Positions 1 through 7,046 of a DNA stretch of 13,895 nt are shown piece after piece. The notes under the pieces are model-generated. The model was not told the DNA's origin and searched no databases. It worked only from the letters and a program-made list of their open reading frames with translations. The first letter of the stretch is position 1, and each line of letters begins with the position of its first letter. Source of the stretch: CAYPJE01 sp964410945 (lineage in GTDB: Bacteria > Fidelibacterota > Marinisomatia > Marinisomatales > TCS56). The stretch covers positions 1 through 13,895 of the forward strand of contig CAYPJE010000064.1 in the NCBI GenBank assembly GCA_964410945.1, written 5' to 3'. The position numbers were made by a program, and so were the translations under genes.

Positions 1-2
1 TG

Positions 3-890
3 GGGCAGGCCGTGACAGCGTTACCTGAAAATAGCAGTGGATATCTGCGTAATCCGGCGTCTACTGGTTTTATCGGTGGTACGGAAATCAGTCTCATGTA
101 TTCCAGCCAATTTGGGATGGCCGATTTCACTACTCTTACAACCAGCTACCAATGGCACAGGAACTGGCAAGCCGGACTGAATATTGTGAATCTCAGTGTA
201 GATGGTATCCCGGAACGACCGGATATCCGTCAGATCATCGATCTGGAGGAAAGACGTGATTCGATACGGACAATGGTAGCCCAAGGTTTTAGTACTTTCA
301 AAGATCGTGAAACCGGAATAATTTTAAATCTTTCCAGAAATTTTGAATATATTATCGATTTGGGTTGGTATGTCAGCCCGGCATCAGTTCGTCAACCACT
401 CGGAATGAATATTAAGCTACTCCAGAAACAATTGCATGATCTAAGCGCTTACGGTGTTGGGGTCGATTTCGGTGCCTTGTTTGAGGTAGCCTTATCCGAA
501 TTGACCGGTTACTCAAAAATCGGCGAAATGGTTTTCGGGCTGTCGGTCACTGACGTCCTGGGTACAATAATATATTGGAGTAGCGGGAAGAATGATCGGA
601 TTGATCCGAAACTTAATTTTGGTTTGGGCTATCGCCAGATATTAACACCAGAGCTGGGTGATATTCTGTTTTTGTACCAGCGGGACAATGTGAGAAACCA
701 GTTTGACTGGGGTATTGAGTTTGACCTGCTGCATCGCGTCATGGTTCGTACCGGGAGCTTCAATAATGAACTGCAGGGCGGATTGGGGATAGCTTTCCCG
801 TTGATGGGAAAGGTGACTCGCATGGATTACAGTTTTGCTGCCCATAATCTGGGTGATTGCCATCGGATTGGACTGGGGATGGTGTTCTGA
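3..890 (+). CDS. PorV/PorQ-like outer-membrane beta-barrel protein, 5' end missing
   Basis: The reading frame is already open at the window edge. A GTG at 12 could serve as a start, but the first visible residues (GQAVTALPENSSGYLRNPAS) look like the conserved interior of the PorV/PorQ family, where a Gly/Ala-rich segment leads into an NPA motif just after the signal peptide. The true start and signal peptide are therefore probably upstream. About 295 codons are visible. They show alternating hydrophobic and polar residues, many aromatics and glycines, no long hydrophobic helix, and a C-terminal Phe (LGMVF), all typical of an outer-membrane beta-barrel. Known relatives include outer-membrane proteins of FCB bacteria, some tied to type IX secretion. 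No other type IX gene is visible, so that role is not claimed. The stop lies one base before the next ATG, which suggests co-transcription. Confidence 0.6.
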   Translation, partial: GQAVTALPENSSGYLRNPASTGFIGGTEISLMYSSQFGMADFTTLTTSYQWHRNWQAGLNIVNLSVDGIPERPDIRQIIDLEERRDSIRTMVAQGFSTFKDRETGIILNLSRNFEYIIDLGWYVSPASVRQPLGMNIKLLQKQLHDLSAYGVGVDFGALFEVALSELTGYSKIGEMVFGLSVTDVLGTIIYWSSGKNDRIDPKLNFGLGYRQILTPELGDILFLYQRDNVRNQFDWGIEFDLLHRVMVRTGSFNNELQGGLGIAFPLMGKVTRMDYSFAAHNLGDCHRIGLGMVF

Positions 891-891
891 T

Positions 892-1704
892 ATGAAACAA
901 CACCATTATACAAAATTGATTGTAATGATTATTCTTGCAGCCATTTTTTGCGGTTGCCCGGAGGTGGTTGAGGATCCCGATCCACCAGCCGAACCGCGAC
1001 TGGTGGAAAAAACGGCTCCGGAGGCCTGGGTTGAAAGCGGTATCGATGCCGACAACAACGGTCAGAACCGGATCGTGCTGATGTGGTATCCGAACCAGGA
1101 GATCGATCTGCAGGCCTATGATATATTTCGAGCCGACACTATGCTCGAGAATGGCTTTATGAAAATTGCTACGATTGATATATATAATAATTTCGGAGCA
1201 GACACGGTATATTTTGATGAGAATGTATTCACCTATGTGGATTATTATTATTATATCCGGGCCCGGGACAATGCCGATAATTACAGCCCGAGATCCGATA
1301 CGCTAAAGTACCGATTACTGCGTGAGCCGGTTGGTTTGGCACCGAATGATACTACTGTCACCCGCAATTTTATTTTTAAGTGGATGGATCGAGCCGACCC
1401 AAAAAAATATGAATGGTCACATCATTTTGTAATACGTCTTGATAATTTAGATACAGATTCAACCATATGGATTTGTCGGTTAATAAATCATTGGTATGAC
1501 GATGCAAATATTAAACCTATACAACTAGAATATTTTGAACCTATTGGTACGTTTCCAGATGGTGTAATCACATGTAATCAAAAATATAGTTTACCATCTG
1601 GACTATATCGTTGGAAAATTAAAACTATCAATGCTATGGAATTTGAAACAGGTTTGGATGAATCCAGCAGTGAGTCAGAATGGCTGTTCTTTGAAATCGA
1701 ATAA
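892..1704 (+). CDS. Predicted lipoprotein with fibronectin type III-like domains
   Basis: The start is the ATG at 892, one base after the preceding stop. An in-frame ATG at 835 lies inside the upstream gene and would destroy the signal peptide. The 270-residue product begins with a positively charged N-terminus, a hydrophobic core (residues 9-19) and a lipobox-like FCGC with Cys22 as the probable lipidated residue, followed by an acidic/Pro linker. Residues about 45-140 resemble an FN3 fold: an I-L-W strand, DLQAYDIFR, and a YYYYIRARDNADNYS strand pair of the usual FN3 end. Residues about 150-270 may form a second, more divergent beta-sandwich ending in YRWKI and EWLFFEI. The function is unknown. 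Pairing with a barrel gene suggests an envelope or surface role. The 3' third is noticeably more AT-rich than the first half. Confidence 0.7.
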   Translation: MKQHHYTKLIVMIILAAIFCGCPEVVEDPDPPAEPRLVEKTAPEAWVESGIDADNNGQNRIVLMWYPNQEIDLQAYDIFRADTMLENGFMKIATIDIYNNFGADTVYFDENVFTYVDYYYYIRARDNADNYSPRSDTLKYRLLREPVGLAPNDTTVTRNFIFKWMDRADPKKYEWSHHFVIRLDNLDTDSTIWICRLINHWYDDANIKPIQLEYFEPIGTFPDGVITCNQKYSLPSGLYRWKIKTINAMEFETGLDESSSESEWLFFEIE

Positions 1705-1840
1705 TCATATTGAATATTTGAGTGTCCGATTATCTGGAAAAAGCAATAAATTTGGCCCAATTACCGTTAGAATAGTTATTAACAATCTCTGGGATTCCGG
1801 CTTATAAGTGAGCGGTTAATTTTCAGAAGAATTACTAATT

Positions 1841-1848
1841 AAGGGGAA
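1841..1848 (+). promoter_or_regulatory. Shine-Dalgarno deciding the MFS start
   Basis: The AAGGGGAA run sits directly against a first ATG at 1849 but at normal distance (about 5-7 bases) from the second ATG at 1852. This favours 1852 as the start of the transporter. Confidence 0.55.
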
Positions 1849-1851
1849 ATG

Positions 1852-3111
1852 ATGAACTCGAACGAAAAAATAATGAATCGCTGGCTGGTTGTTGTTGGTG
1901 CTATCATTATTCAGCTATGTCTGGGGGCAATCTATGCCTGGTCAGTTTTTACACCGTCTCTAAAGGCCAATGATTGGACGGCTGCCCAGACCCAGGTTGT
2001 ATTTTCAGCCGGTCTGGCTTTCTTTGCCATTGTAATGGTTATTGCCGGCCGACTGATGCCGAAGATTGGCCCGCGTAAGCTATCGATGGCTGGAGGTGTT
2101 GTACTGGGATTGGGTTATTTAATGGCCGGTTTATTCGGTGGAACCAATTTTTGGGCTATCCTGATCTTTATCGGTGTGGTCGGTGGATCGGGGATTGGAT
2201 TGGCCTACGTCGTACCGATTGCAGTAGGAATGCGCTGGTTCCCGGATAAAAAAGGCTTAATCACTGGATTGGCTGTCGCCGGATTCGGTTTTGGGGCGAT
2301 GCTGTGGGTTAAGTTGGCAGGTGCCTGGGGCAGTTTGATTGCCAATGTTGGTCTGAGTACAACATTCACGATTTATGGAATTGTATTTCTCGTCTCAGTG
2401 GTTGTTGGTGGTATCTGGATGGTATTTCCACCCCAGGGCTGGAAACCGGAAGGTTGGACGCCACCAGAGGAAAAAGCCGGTAGTGAATCAAAATCAATTC
2501 AGGTTGATTATACCAGCAGTCAGATGTTGAAAACACCCCAGTATTACATGATCTTGCTGACCTTCGCTTTTGGAGCCAGTGCCGGATTGATGAGTATCGG
2601 TCTGATGAAATTATTCCCGATGCAAGCCTTGACAGCAGCCGGGGTAGCGAATGCCAGTGCCATTGCCGGTACGGCGATGGCGGTCTTCTTCTCATTGGCC
2701 AATGGAATCGGTCGGATTGCCTGGGGTGCCATGAGCGATAAACTGGGTCGGAAAACATCGATTGCCATCATGATGGGTACCCAGGGAATCATTGTAATAC
2801 TGTTCCAGTGGATGGCCGGAACGCCGGCTCTGCTCTATCTTGGCGCCACTCTGATCGGTTTCAATTTTGGAGGTAATTTTGCATTATTTCCGACGATCAC
2901 GGCTGATACATTCGGTACCAGGTATGTCGGACAAAACTATGGTTGGGTCTTCCTGGCGTATGGAATCGGTGGAATATTTGGTCCGATTTTAGGTGGTAAG
3001 CTAGGTGATATAGGTAATTTCCCGTTAGCGTTTACGATCTGCGGTGTACTGTGTCTGGCAGCAGCTGTGATTGTGTACTTCGTGAAACCTCCCAAACCTT
3101 CAACAGCCTGA
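1852..3111 (+). CDS. MFS transporter, oxalate/formate antiporter (OFA)-like family
   Basis: This is a 419-residue integral membrane protein with roughly twelve hydrophobic helices in two halves separated by a charged loop (about residues 197-220, rich in Lys/Glu/Pro). Family signs are the N-terminal RWLVVVGA and GAIYAWSVF, the GPR motif after TM2, GMRWFPDKKGLITG in the first half, GRIAWGAMSDKLGRK (MFS motif A-like) in the second, and FGTRYVGQNYGWVF before the last helices. These match OxlT/YhjX-type carriers, which exchange small carboxylates across the inner membrane. The substrate cannot be read from sequence: no oxalate- or formate-metabolism gene is nearby, and OFA members also move other organic acids. 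The gene appears to be transcribed alone, with a 147-base gap upstream and a strong terminator downstream. Confidence 0.8.
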   Translation: MNSNEKIMNRWLVVVGAIIIQLCLGAIYAWSVFTPSLKANDWTAAQTQVVFSAGLAFFAIVMVIAGRLMPKIGPRKLSMAGGVVLGLGYLMAGLFGGTNFWAILIFIGVVGGSGIGLAYVVPIAVGMRWFPDKKGLITGLAVAGFGFGAMLWVKLAGAWGSLIANVGLSTTFTIYGIVFLVSVVVGGIWMVFPPQGWKPEGWTPPEEKAGSESKSIQVDYTSSQMLKTPQYYMILLTFAFGASAGLMSIGLMKLFPMQALTAAGVANASAIAGTAMAVFFSLANGIGRIAWGAMSDKLGRKTSIAIMMGTQGIIVILFQWMAGTPALLYLGATLIGFNFGGNFALFPTITADTFGTRYVGQNYGWVFLAYGIGGIFGPILGGKLGDIGNFPLAFTICGVLCLAAAVIVYFVKPPKPSTA

Positions 3112-3127
3112 TTATTGATTTAAAAAA

Positions 3128-3156
3128 ATCCCCGATTTTCATCGGGGATTTTTTTT
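3128..3156. terminator. Bidirectional rho-independent terminator
   Basis: A perfect 9-bp stem (ATCCCCGAT / ATCGGGGAT) encloses a 4-base loop TTTC. A run of seven A precedes it and eight T follow, so it can end transcription of both the MFS gene (+) and the convergent kinase gene (-). Confidence 0.92.
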
Positions 3157-3178
3157 ATACGTGAACTAGTGTTATAAC

Positions 3179-4750
3179 TTACGATGGTGTAGCAGGAAAG
3201 TATAATTCGAATTTTGTTCCTTTTGTTGGGATACTGTTGCAGAAAATCCACCCGCCTAACTGCTTAACTAATCCATATACGACTGATAAACCTAAGCCAG
3301 TGCCGGAATCGGAGCTTTTGGTAGTATAGAAGGGTTCAAAAATATGTTGAATTATCTCATCACCCATTCCGATTCCGTTGTCACGAACGGTTACCCTGAT
3401 ATAATCGCCATCTGGTAAAGCCGTGTTGGAATATGTCCGATGGTTGGGGATATTGACCAGAGCCGTTGAAATATTTATTTTTCCGCCATCAGTCAGTGCA
3501 TCCCGGGAATTAAGGCAGAGATTGGTTAATATCTGCTCAATTGCGTTCGGATCAGTGGAGATTAATTTCACCTGATCATCCAATGAAATTGCGATTTCGA
3601 TATCACTGGTCAATGTCTGCTGTAAAAACAATGATAGATCGAGGATTACCTGGTTGATATTTGAGATTGACAATTCAGGTTCATCCTTGCGACTGAAGGC
3701 CAATAATTTGCGGGTCAGATGCGTGGCCTGGTCAAGTTTCTTCCGGATGGTTCTATGGTATTGATAAGTATCAGAATTCTCATCCAGTTTGGCACTGATC
3801 AATTCTTCGTAATTACTGATACCGGTAATGATATTGTTAAATTCATGTGAAATTCCCCCGGCCAACTGGCCGATGGCTTCCATCTTACTGGCATGGCGCA
3901 ATTGCGCTTCCAGTTCAAGGCGTTCGCGGTCGGCCTTCAAGCGGCTGGAGATATCACGGAAAACGAAGATACCACCCGAGATACTGTTCTTGGAATCACG
4001 AATGGGAGATAGTGTACAATCCACGACAATACTGGTATTTAAAACAGCTTCCGTTAAGCGGCAATTATCAAAAATCAGGGGCTGACCTTCGTTAATAACA
4101 AGCTGTACCGGATGAGGGATTACTTCATGATTATCGATACCTTCAAGCTTTAGAATACTGTTGAGCGGTTTTCCAATAACCTGATCGTGGTTTAACCCCA
4201 GTAGCTTTTCACCGGTCGGATTGATAAATGTAATTTCTTCATTGTTATTAGTACTAATAACACCTTCACCGATACTGTTCAGAGTAGTCTGTAACCAGGT
4301 ATGATTGTTTTGTAAAGTCCGTGCAATTTGATGTTTGTAGACCGCCATTTCAATTGTGAAATGCAATTCTGTGGGATTAACCGGTTTCACCAGATAGCCG
4401 GAGGGTTCCGTAATCACAGCGCGGTTCAAGGTCTTTTCATCAGTCTGGGAAGTCAGGTAAATGATAGGGATATCATATTTTGACAATAGTTTTTCGGCGA
4501 CATTAACTCCATCCAGATCGCCAGCTAATTGAATATCGAGCAATATCAAGTCAGGTGATGAATATTCAAGCGCATCGATCAGTGCTTCGCCGGTGGGGAC
4601 GATATCAATTATTTGATAATTATTCAGATTCAGGTGATACCGTAACTGTGCGGCATTGCTCTGATCATCTTCAGCAATAAGGATTTCCTTCGAACTTATT
4701 GCCGAAGATTCTGATTTCGCTGGACTGCTATTTAATGTATGATTGAACAA
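3179..4750 (-). CDS. Soluble hybrid histidine kinase, REC-PAS-HisKA-HATPase
   Basis: The 523-residue protein has no signal peptide or membrane segment. An N-terminal receiver (about 22-137) carries acidic residues E27/D28/D29, phospho-acceptor D72, T100 and K122. A PAS domain (about 149-267) follows, then a short coiled linker and a HisKA domain with phospho-His H302 (GISHEFNN). The HATPase_c domain shows an N-box (N410, N414, D417), G1 DNGIGM (457-462), an F-box-like FEPFYTTK and G2 GTGLGL (483-488). The kinase core is NtrB-like and complete. The start is a TTG, the only conventional start before the receiver in a frame open back to about 4886; a frameshift upstream is possible but not needed. 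The gene is divergent from the peptide/TPR/receiver operon, whose lone receiver is a plausible partner. The N-terminal receiver suggests it is itself phosphorylated or part of a relay. Confidence 0.88.
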   Translation of the reverse strand: MFNHTLNSSPAKSESSAISSKEILIAEDDQSNAAQLRYHLNLNNYQIIDIVPTGEALIDALEYSSPDLILLDIQLAGDLDGVNVAEKLLSKYDIPIIYLTSQTDEKTLNRAVITEPSGYLVKPVNPTELHFTIEMAVYKHQIARTLQNNHTWLQTTLNSIGEGVISTNNNEEITFINPTGEKLLGLNHDQVIGKPLNSILKLEGIDNHEVIPHPVQLVINEGQPLIFDNCRLTEAVLNTSIVVDCTLSPIRDSKNSISGGIFVFRDISSRLKADRERLELEAQLRHASKMEAIGQLAGGISHEFNNIITGISNYEELISAKLDENSDTYQYHRTIRKKLDQATHLTRKLLAFSRKDEPELSISNINQVILDLSLFLQQTLTSDIEIAISLDDQVKLISTDPNAIEQILTNLCLNSRDALTDGGKINISTALVNIPNHRTYSNTALPDGDYIRVTVRDNGIGMGDEIIQHIFEPFYTTKSSDSGTGLGLSVVYGLVKQLGGWIFCNSIPTKGTKFELYFPATPS

Positions 4751-4804
4751 TTTCTGCTGCTCTCGGACACTATTTCCTGGAGTTGTCTCATATTGTGCCT
4801 GGAA

Positions 4805-4832
4805 TGTATAAAATAATTCTTGATATATACAA
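4805..4832 (-). promoter_or_regulatory. Possible promoter of the hybrid kinase gene
   Basis: Read on the minus strand, TTGTAT (4827-4832) and TATACA (4805-4810) are 16 bases apart, each matching four of six consensus bases. Transcription would begin about 45 bases before the TTG start. The site overlaps the proposed plus-strand promoter. The region is very AT-rich, so a chance match is possible. Confidence 0.25.
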
Positions 4833-4848
4833 TATATTTCAGTACTAT
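4820..4848 (+). promoter_or_regulatory. Possible promoter of the peptide-TPR-receiver operon
   Basis: TTGATA (4820-4825) and TACTAT (4843-4848) are spaced by 17 bases, matching five and four of six sigma-70 consensus bases. The predicted start, near 4855, lies shortly before a strong ribosome binding site at 4868. The spacing supports the call. The sigma-factor preference of this organism is unknown. Confidence 0.4.
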
Positions 4849-4867
4849 TGATAGAAAATAAAATACT

Positions 4868-4873
4868 AAGGAG
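4868..4873 (+). promoter_or_regulatory. Strong Shine-Dalgarno of the small peptide ORF
   Basis: AAGGAG lies six bases before the ATG at 4880. It is one of the best ribosome binding sites in the window and is the main evidence that the short ORF is translated. Confidence 0.7.
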
Positions 4874-4879
4874 ATAAAA

Positions 4880-5044
4880 ATGACTTTACAAAAATTATTC
4901 GCCACTCTTTCGATCATTGCATTTTTCGGTTTTGGATCAACCTTTGTGACTTCAGAGAAAGATTCGTATTCAGAAGCTACTGCCAGTGAGATAGTTGAGA
5001 TGGAATCAATTCAGGTCGATTCTGGTAACAATGAGAATGGATAA
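4880..5044 (+). CDS. Small exported peptide precursor, 54 residues
   Basis: This short gene begins with MTLQKLFATLSIIAFFGFGS. Lys5 is the only basic residue before a hydrophobic core (6-23), and VTS-EK gives an acceptable signal peptidase I site after residue 25 (Val at -3, Ser at -1). The remaining 29 residues are polar and strongly acidic (many Glu, Asp, Ser), with no Cys. The AAGGAG site and candidate promoter upstream support translation. Its stop (5042-5044) lies inside the start of the TPR gene, giving a 14-base overlap and probable translational coupling. A small exported product encoded directly before a TPR regulator recalls Phr-type pheromone precursors of Rap systems, though the gene order differs and the organism appears to be Gram-negative. 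It could instead be a leader ORF that only sets TPR gene translation, or a small secreted protein of another role. Confidence 0.6.
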   Translation: MTLQKLFATLSIIAFFGFGSTFVTSEKDSYSEATASEIVEMESIQVDSGNNENG

Positions 5045-6524
5045 AAAAATATCGGTTGATGTTACCAGCTTAATCCCATTTCCAAATATTGAACTGTCCC
5101 ATGATGATTTAACGAAGAATATTATCATTAATCAGTATGTGGATAAGCTTACTGATATCTATGATTTAAATGTAATATCCAGAGAACTTGCTCTGGAGAA
5201 GCTGGAATCAATCCGTGAGGTTGATGACCCGGAGATCAGGGGAATTGCTCTGGCTGGTATTGGCGGTATCCATACCTATGTAGGTAATTACGTGAAGGCC
5301 TTTGCAGCCTTTCGTCATTCATTATCTTTGGTCAGTTCCAACGAAGCAATAGCTATTTTATACTCTGAATTATCGAGCCTGATGAGGAAGCTTGGATATG
5401 TTACTGAGGCAATTGCCTTACTGAATAATGCAATTGATAACACACATAACAAGCATTTATACTGGAAATTGTTCACACAGCGTGCCATCTGTAATCGATT
5501 GTTGAATCCGGTTTCCGCACTTGAAGAGTTTCATGAATCCATAAAATTCTATTCAGATGAGAAAAATCTATTGAGGATCGGCAGGGTATACCGGGCAATA
5601 GGTAATGCCTATGTTAAATTAAACGATTTTGATCTTGCTAAGCAGTATTACGTATCTGCTTTGCAACTAGCCAGGGAGCAGAATGCACAAATCCTGATCA
5701 ATGAGGTATCAAATGATATCGGCTGGTTATTAATATCCAGTAAACAGTATCAGGAAGCGGAGGTTGTCTTCAATAAATTAATTGAGGATGATTTATCACC
5801 TTATGAGAAAAGTCTGGCACTTCAAAATCTTGCCTATCTCCAGTATGAGCAGACCAATTATAAGCCAGCCATTGAACTGCACTCCAAATCGCTTCAGCTG
5901 ACGACTCAATATGAAATGCGTGATATGGCATTTGAGGACTATTATAAATTAGGCGTGTGCCATGAACATATCGGTGAGTTGGGTCTGGCTGATAAATATT
6001 TTGCCACCGGTTACACCGATCTGCAGCAGGAAATAAACTATGGATTACGCATTCTGGGATATCGCAAGAAGTTGCTGAATACCTATATCGATTTTCTCAA
6101 TCGATATAAATCAATCCCCGATATTGATGTTGATCAGGAAATATTCGGTCGCTTCATGAATAATTCTCTGGAAGAAATAAGGAACGTCTTCCACTCGGAA
6201 ATATTCCTGAAACATATGGAAATAACCAAAAATGCTCCCGAGCTTTGTCAGAAATTGGGGATCGAGACTCGCACCTATTTCCTGTATCAGAAAAAACTGG
6301 GTTTGAAGCGTGGGCCAGGCGGACATGCTGCCGGACTGAATGATCCCTATTTTGCACGTTACCTGGATAGTATGATTGATCTAGACTGGCGATTGGTCAA
6401 CCGGAAATTTGAAACCGATCTGTTTGGATTTATGTTAAAAAAGCATCATTCCAATAAGCGAGCCCTGGCAAACACCTTACAGGTTTCGTATCAGCAGGTA
6501 TTACAAAAGACTAAAGGCATGTAG
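5031..6524 (+). CDS. TPR-repeat regulator with two C-terminal Fis-like HTH segments
   Basis: The start is taken as ATG 5031 (ATG 5037 is equally possible). A start at 4995 would add residues read through the peptide gene. The 497-residue protein is cytoplasmic. Residues about 70-340 are helical repeats with TPR spacing of small and aromatic residues, for example GIALAGIGGIHTYVGNYVKA, GRVYRAIGNAYVKLNDFDLA, LALQNLAYLQYEQTNYKPAI and DYYKLGVCHEHIGELGLADK. The C-terminus carries two helix-turn-helix-like segments. The first (about 387-427) reads NAPELCQKLGIETRTYFLYQK. The second (about 457-496) reads KKHHSNKRALANTLQVSYQQ, close to the Fis/NtrC-type pattern of H-x-N-x-x-x-A-A-x-x-L. TPR domains of this kind bind peptides or partner proteins in Rap/RRNPP regulators, but there the HTH, if present, is N-terminal. 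Its neighbours suggest a sensor or transcription regulator working with the downstream receiver. The direct target is unknown. Confidence 0.78.
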   Translation: MRMDKKISVDVTSLIPFPNIELSHDDLTKNIIINQYVDKLTDIYDLNVISRELALEKLESIREVDDPEIRGIALAGIGGIHTYVGNYVKAFAAFRHSLSLVSSNEAIAILYSELSSLMRKLGYVTEAIALLNNAIDNTHNKHLYWKLFTQRAICNRLLNPVSALEEFHESIKFYSDEKNLLRIGRVYRAIGNAYVKLNDFDLAKQYYVSALQLAREQNAQILINEVSNDIGWLLISSKQYQEAEVVFNKLIEDDLSPYEKSLALQNLAYLQYEQTNYKPAIELHSKSLQLTTQYEMRDMAFEDYYKLGVCHEHIGELGLADKYFATGYTDLQQEINYGLRILGYRKKLLNTYIDFLNRYKSIPDIDVDQEIFGRFMNNSLEEIRNVFHSEIFLKHMEITKNAPELCQKLGIETRTYFLYQKKLGLKRGPGGHAAGLNDPYFARYLDSMIDLDWRLVNRKFETDLFGFMLKKHHSNKRALANTLQVSYQQVLQKTKGM

Positions 6525-6541
6525 ATTAACAGGCTACAGTA

Positions 6542-6919
6542 GTGATAGAAGATATGGATGGCGCGGTATTGATTGTGGATGACGATAAACATATACGTCA
6601 GTTATATAGATATTTTCTTAAGGATCAATTTAAAGGGCAAATACTGACCGCTGCCAATGGCGAGGAAGCCATTGAGTATTGCCAGAAATACCAGCCTGTT
6701 CTGGTGTTTATGGATATACATATGCCGGAAAAGGATGGTATAACTACCATCAATGAATTACGATCGGTTGAGTTTGTGAATCCAATCGTAATAGTAACCG
6801 CTTCTGATACCAGGATTGAAGATTGGAACGGTCTTGACTATACTGCTTTACTTCAAAAACCGATCAGCAGAATGAAATTAATCGAGCATCTCGCATTAAC
6901 AAAAAGGAAGGCTATTTAG
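6542..6919 (+). CDS. Stand-alone response regulator receiver domain
   Basis: This is a 125-residue CheY/Spo0F-like receiver with no output domain. Key residues, counted from the GTG at 6542, are D13/D14 in the acidic pocket (IVDDD), phospho-acceptor D58 (FMDIHMPEKDG), T86 (IVTAS) and K106 followed by Pro (LLQKP). All are intact, so phosphorylation is expected. An in-frame ATG at 6554 would remove four residues; neither start has a strong ribosome binding site. The gene begins 17 bases after the TPR gene and is surely in its operon. Lone receivers act through protein contact or in phosphorelays. Here the divergent hybrid kinase could phosphorylate it, and the TPR protein could bind it as Rap proteins bind Spo0F. 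That pairing is inferred. Confidence 0.88.
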   Translation: MIEDMDGAVLIVDDDKHIRQLYRYFLKDQFKGQILTAANGEEAIEYCQKYQPVLVFMDIHMPEKDGITTINELRSVEFVNPIVIVTASDTRIEDWNGLDYTALLQKPISRMKLIEHLALTKRKAI

Positions 6920-7003
6920 ACTTTTTATTTTCGATCTGTTTTCATTATTGATTCAACCTTTCTATTGTATATTTTAATAATTTTACCTGTGTTGTTCATG
7001 CAG

Positions 7004-7024
7004 CCGTAATTAATCTTGTTACGG
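7004..7024 (+). promoter_or_regulatory. Dyad upstream of znuA, candidate metal-regulator operator
   Basis: CCGTAA and TTACGG form a perfect 6-bp inverted repeat with a 9-base centre, a 21-bp span like Fur/Zur-family operators. It sits 22 bases before the znuA ATG, after an AT-rich stretch (6948-6978) that has only loose promoter-like matches. A weak AAGAGA ribosome site (7032-7037) follows. It could also be a minor RNA hairpin. The sequence does not match a Zur box known to me. Confidence 0.35.
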
Positions 7025-7046
7025 TGGATCTAAGAGAATCAAGCAA

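Noticed and set aside
835..891. Earlier start for the FN3 lipoprotein
   Set aside because: The extension overlaps the barrel gene and would bury the lipoprotein signal peptide that starts at 892.
1852..3111. Naming the MFS protein as an oxalate:formate antiporter
   Set aside because: Family resemblance is good, but no oxalyl-CoA or formyl-CoA genes are nearby and I could not place the substrate-binding Lys/Arg residues with certainty.
4732..4917. Minus-strand 61-residue ORF with a hydrophobic stretch opposite the small peptide gene
   Set aside because: It lies antisense to the peptide gene and its ribosome site, overlaps the kinase start in another frame, and has no plausible ribosome site. 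The hydrophobicity reflects AT-rich DNA.
6901..6926. Possible terminator after the receiver gene (AAAAAG / CTTTTT)
   Set aside because: The stem is six A-T-dominated pairs with a 14-base loop and overlaps the coding end. It is too weak to call.
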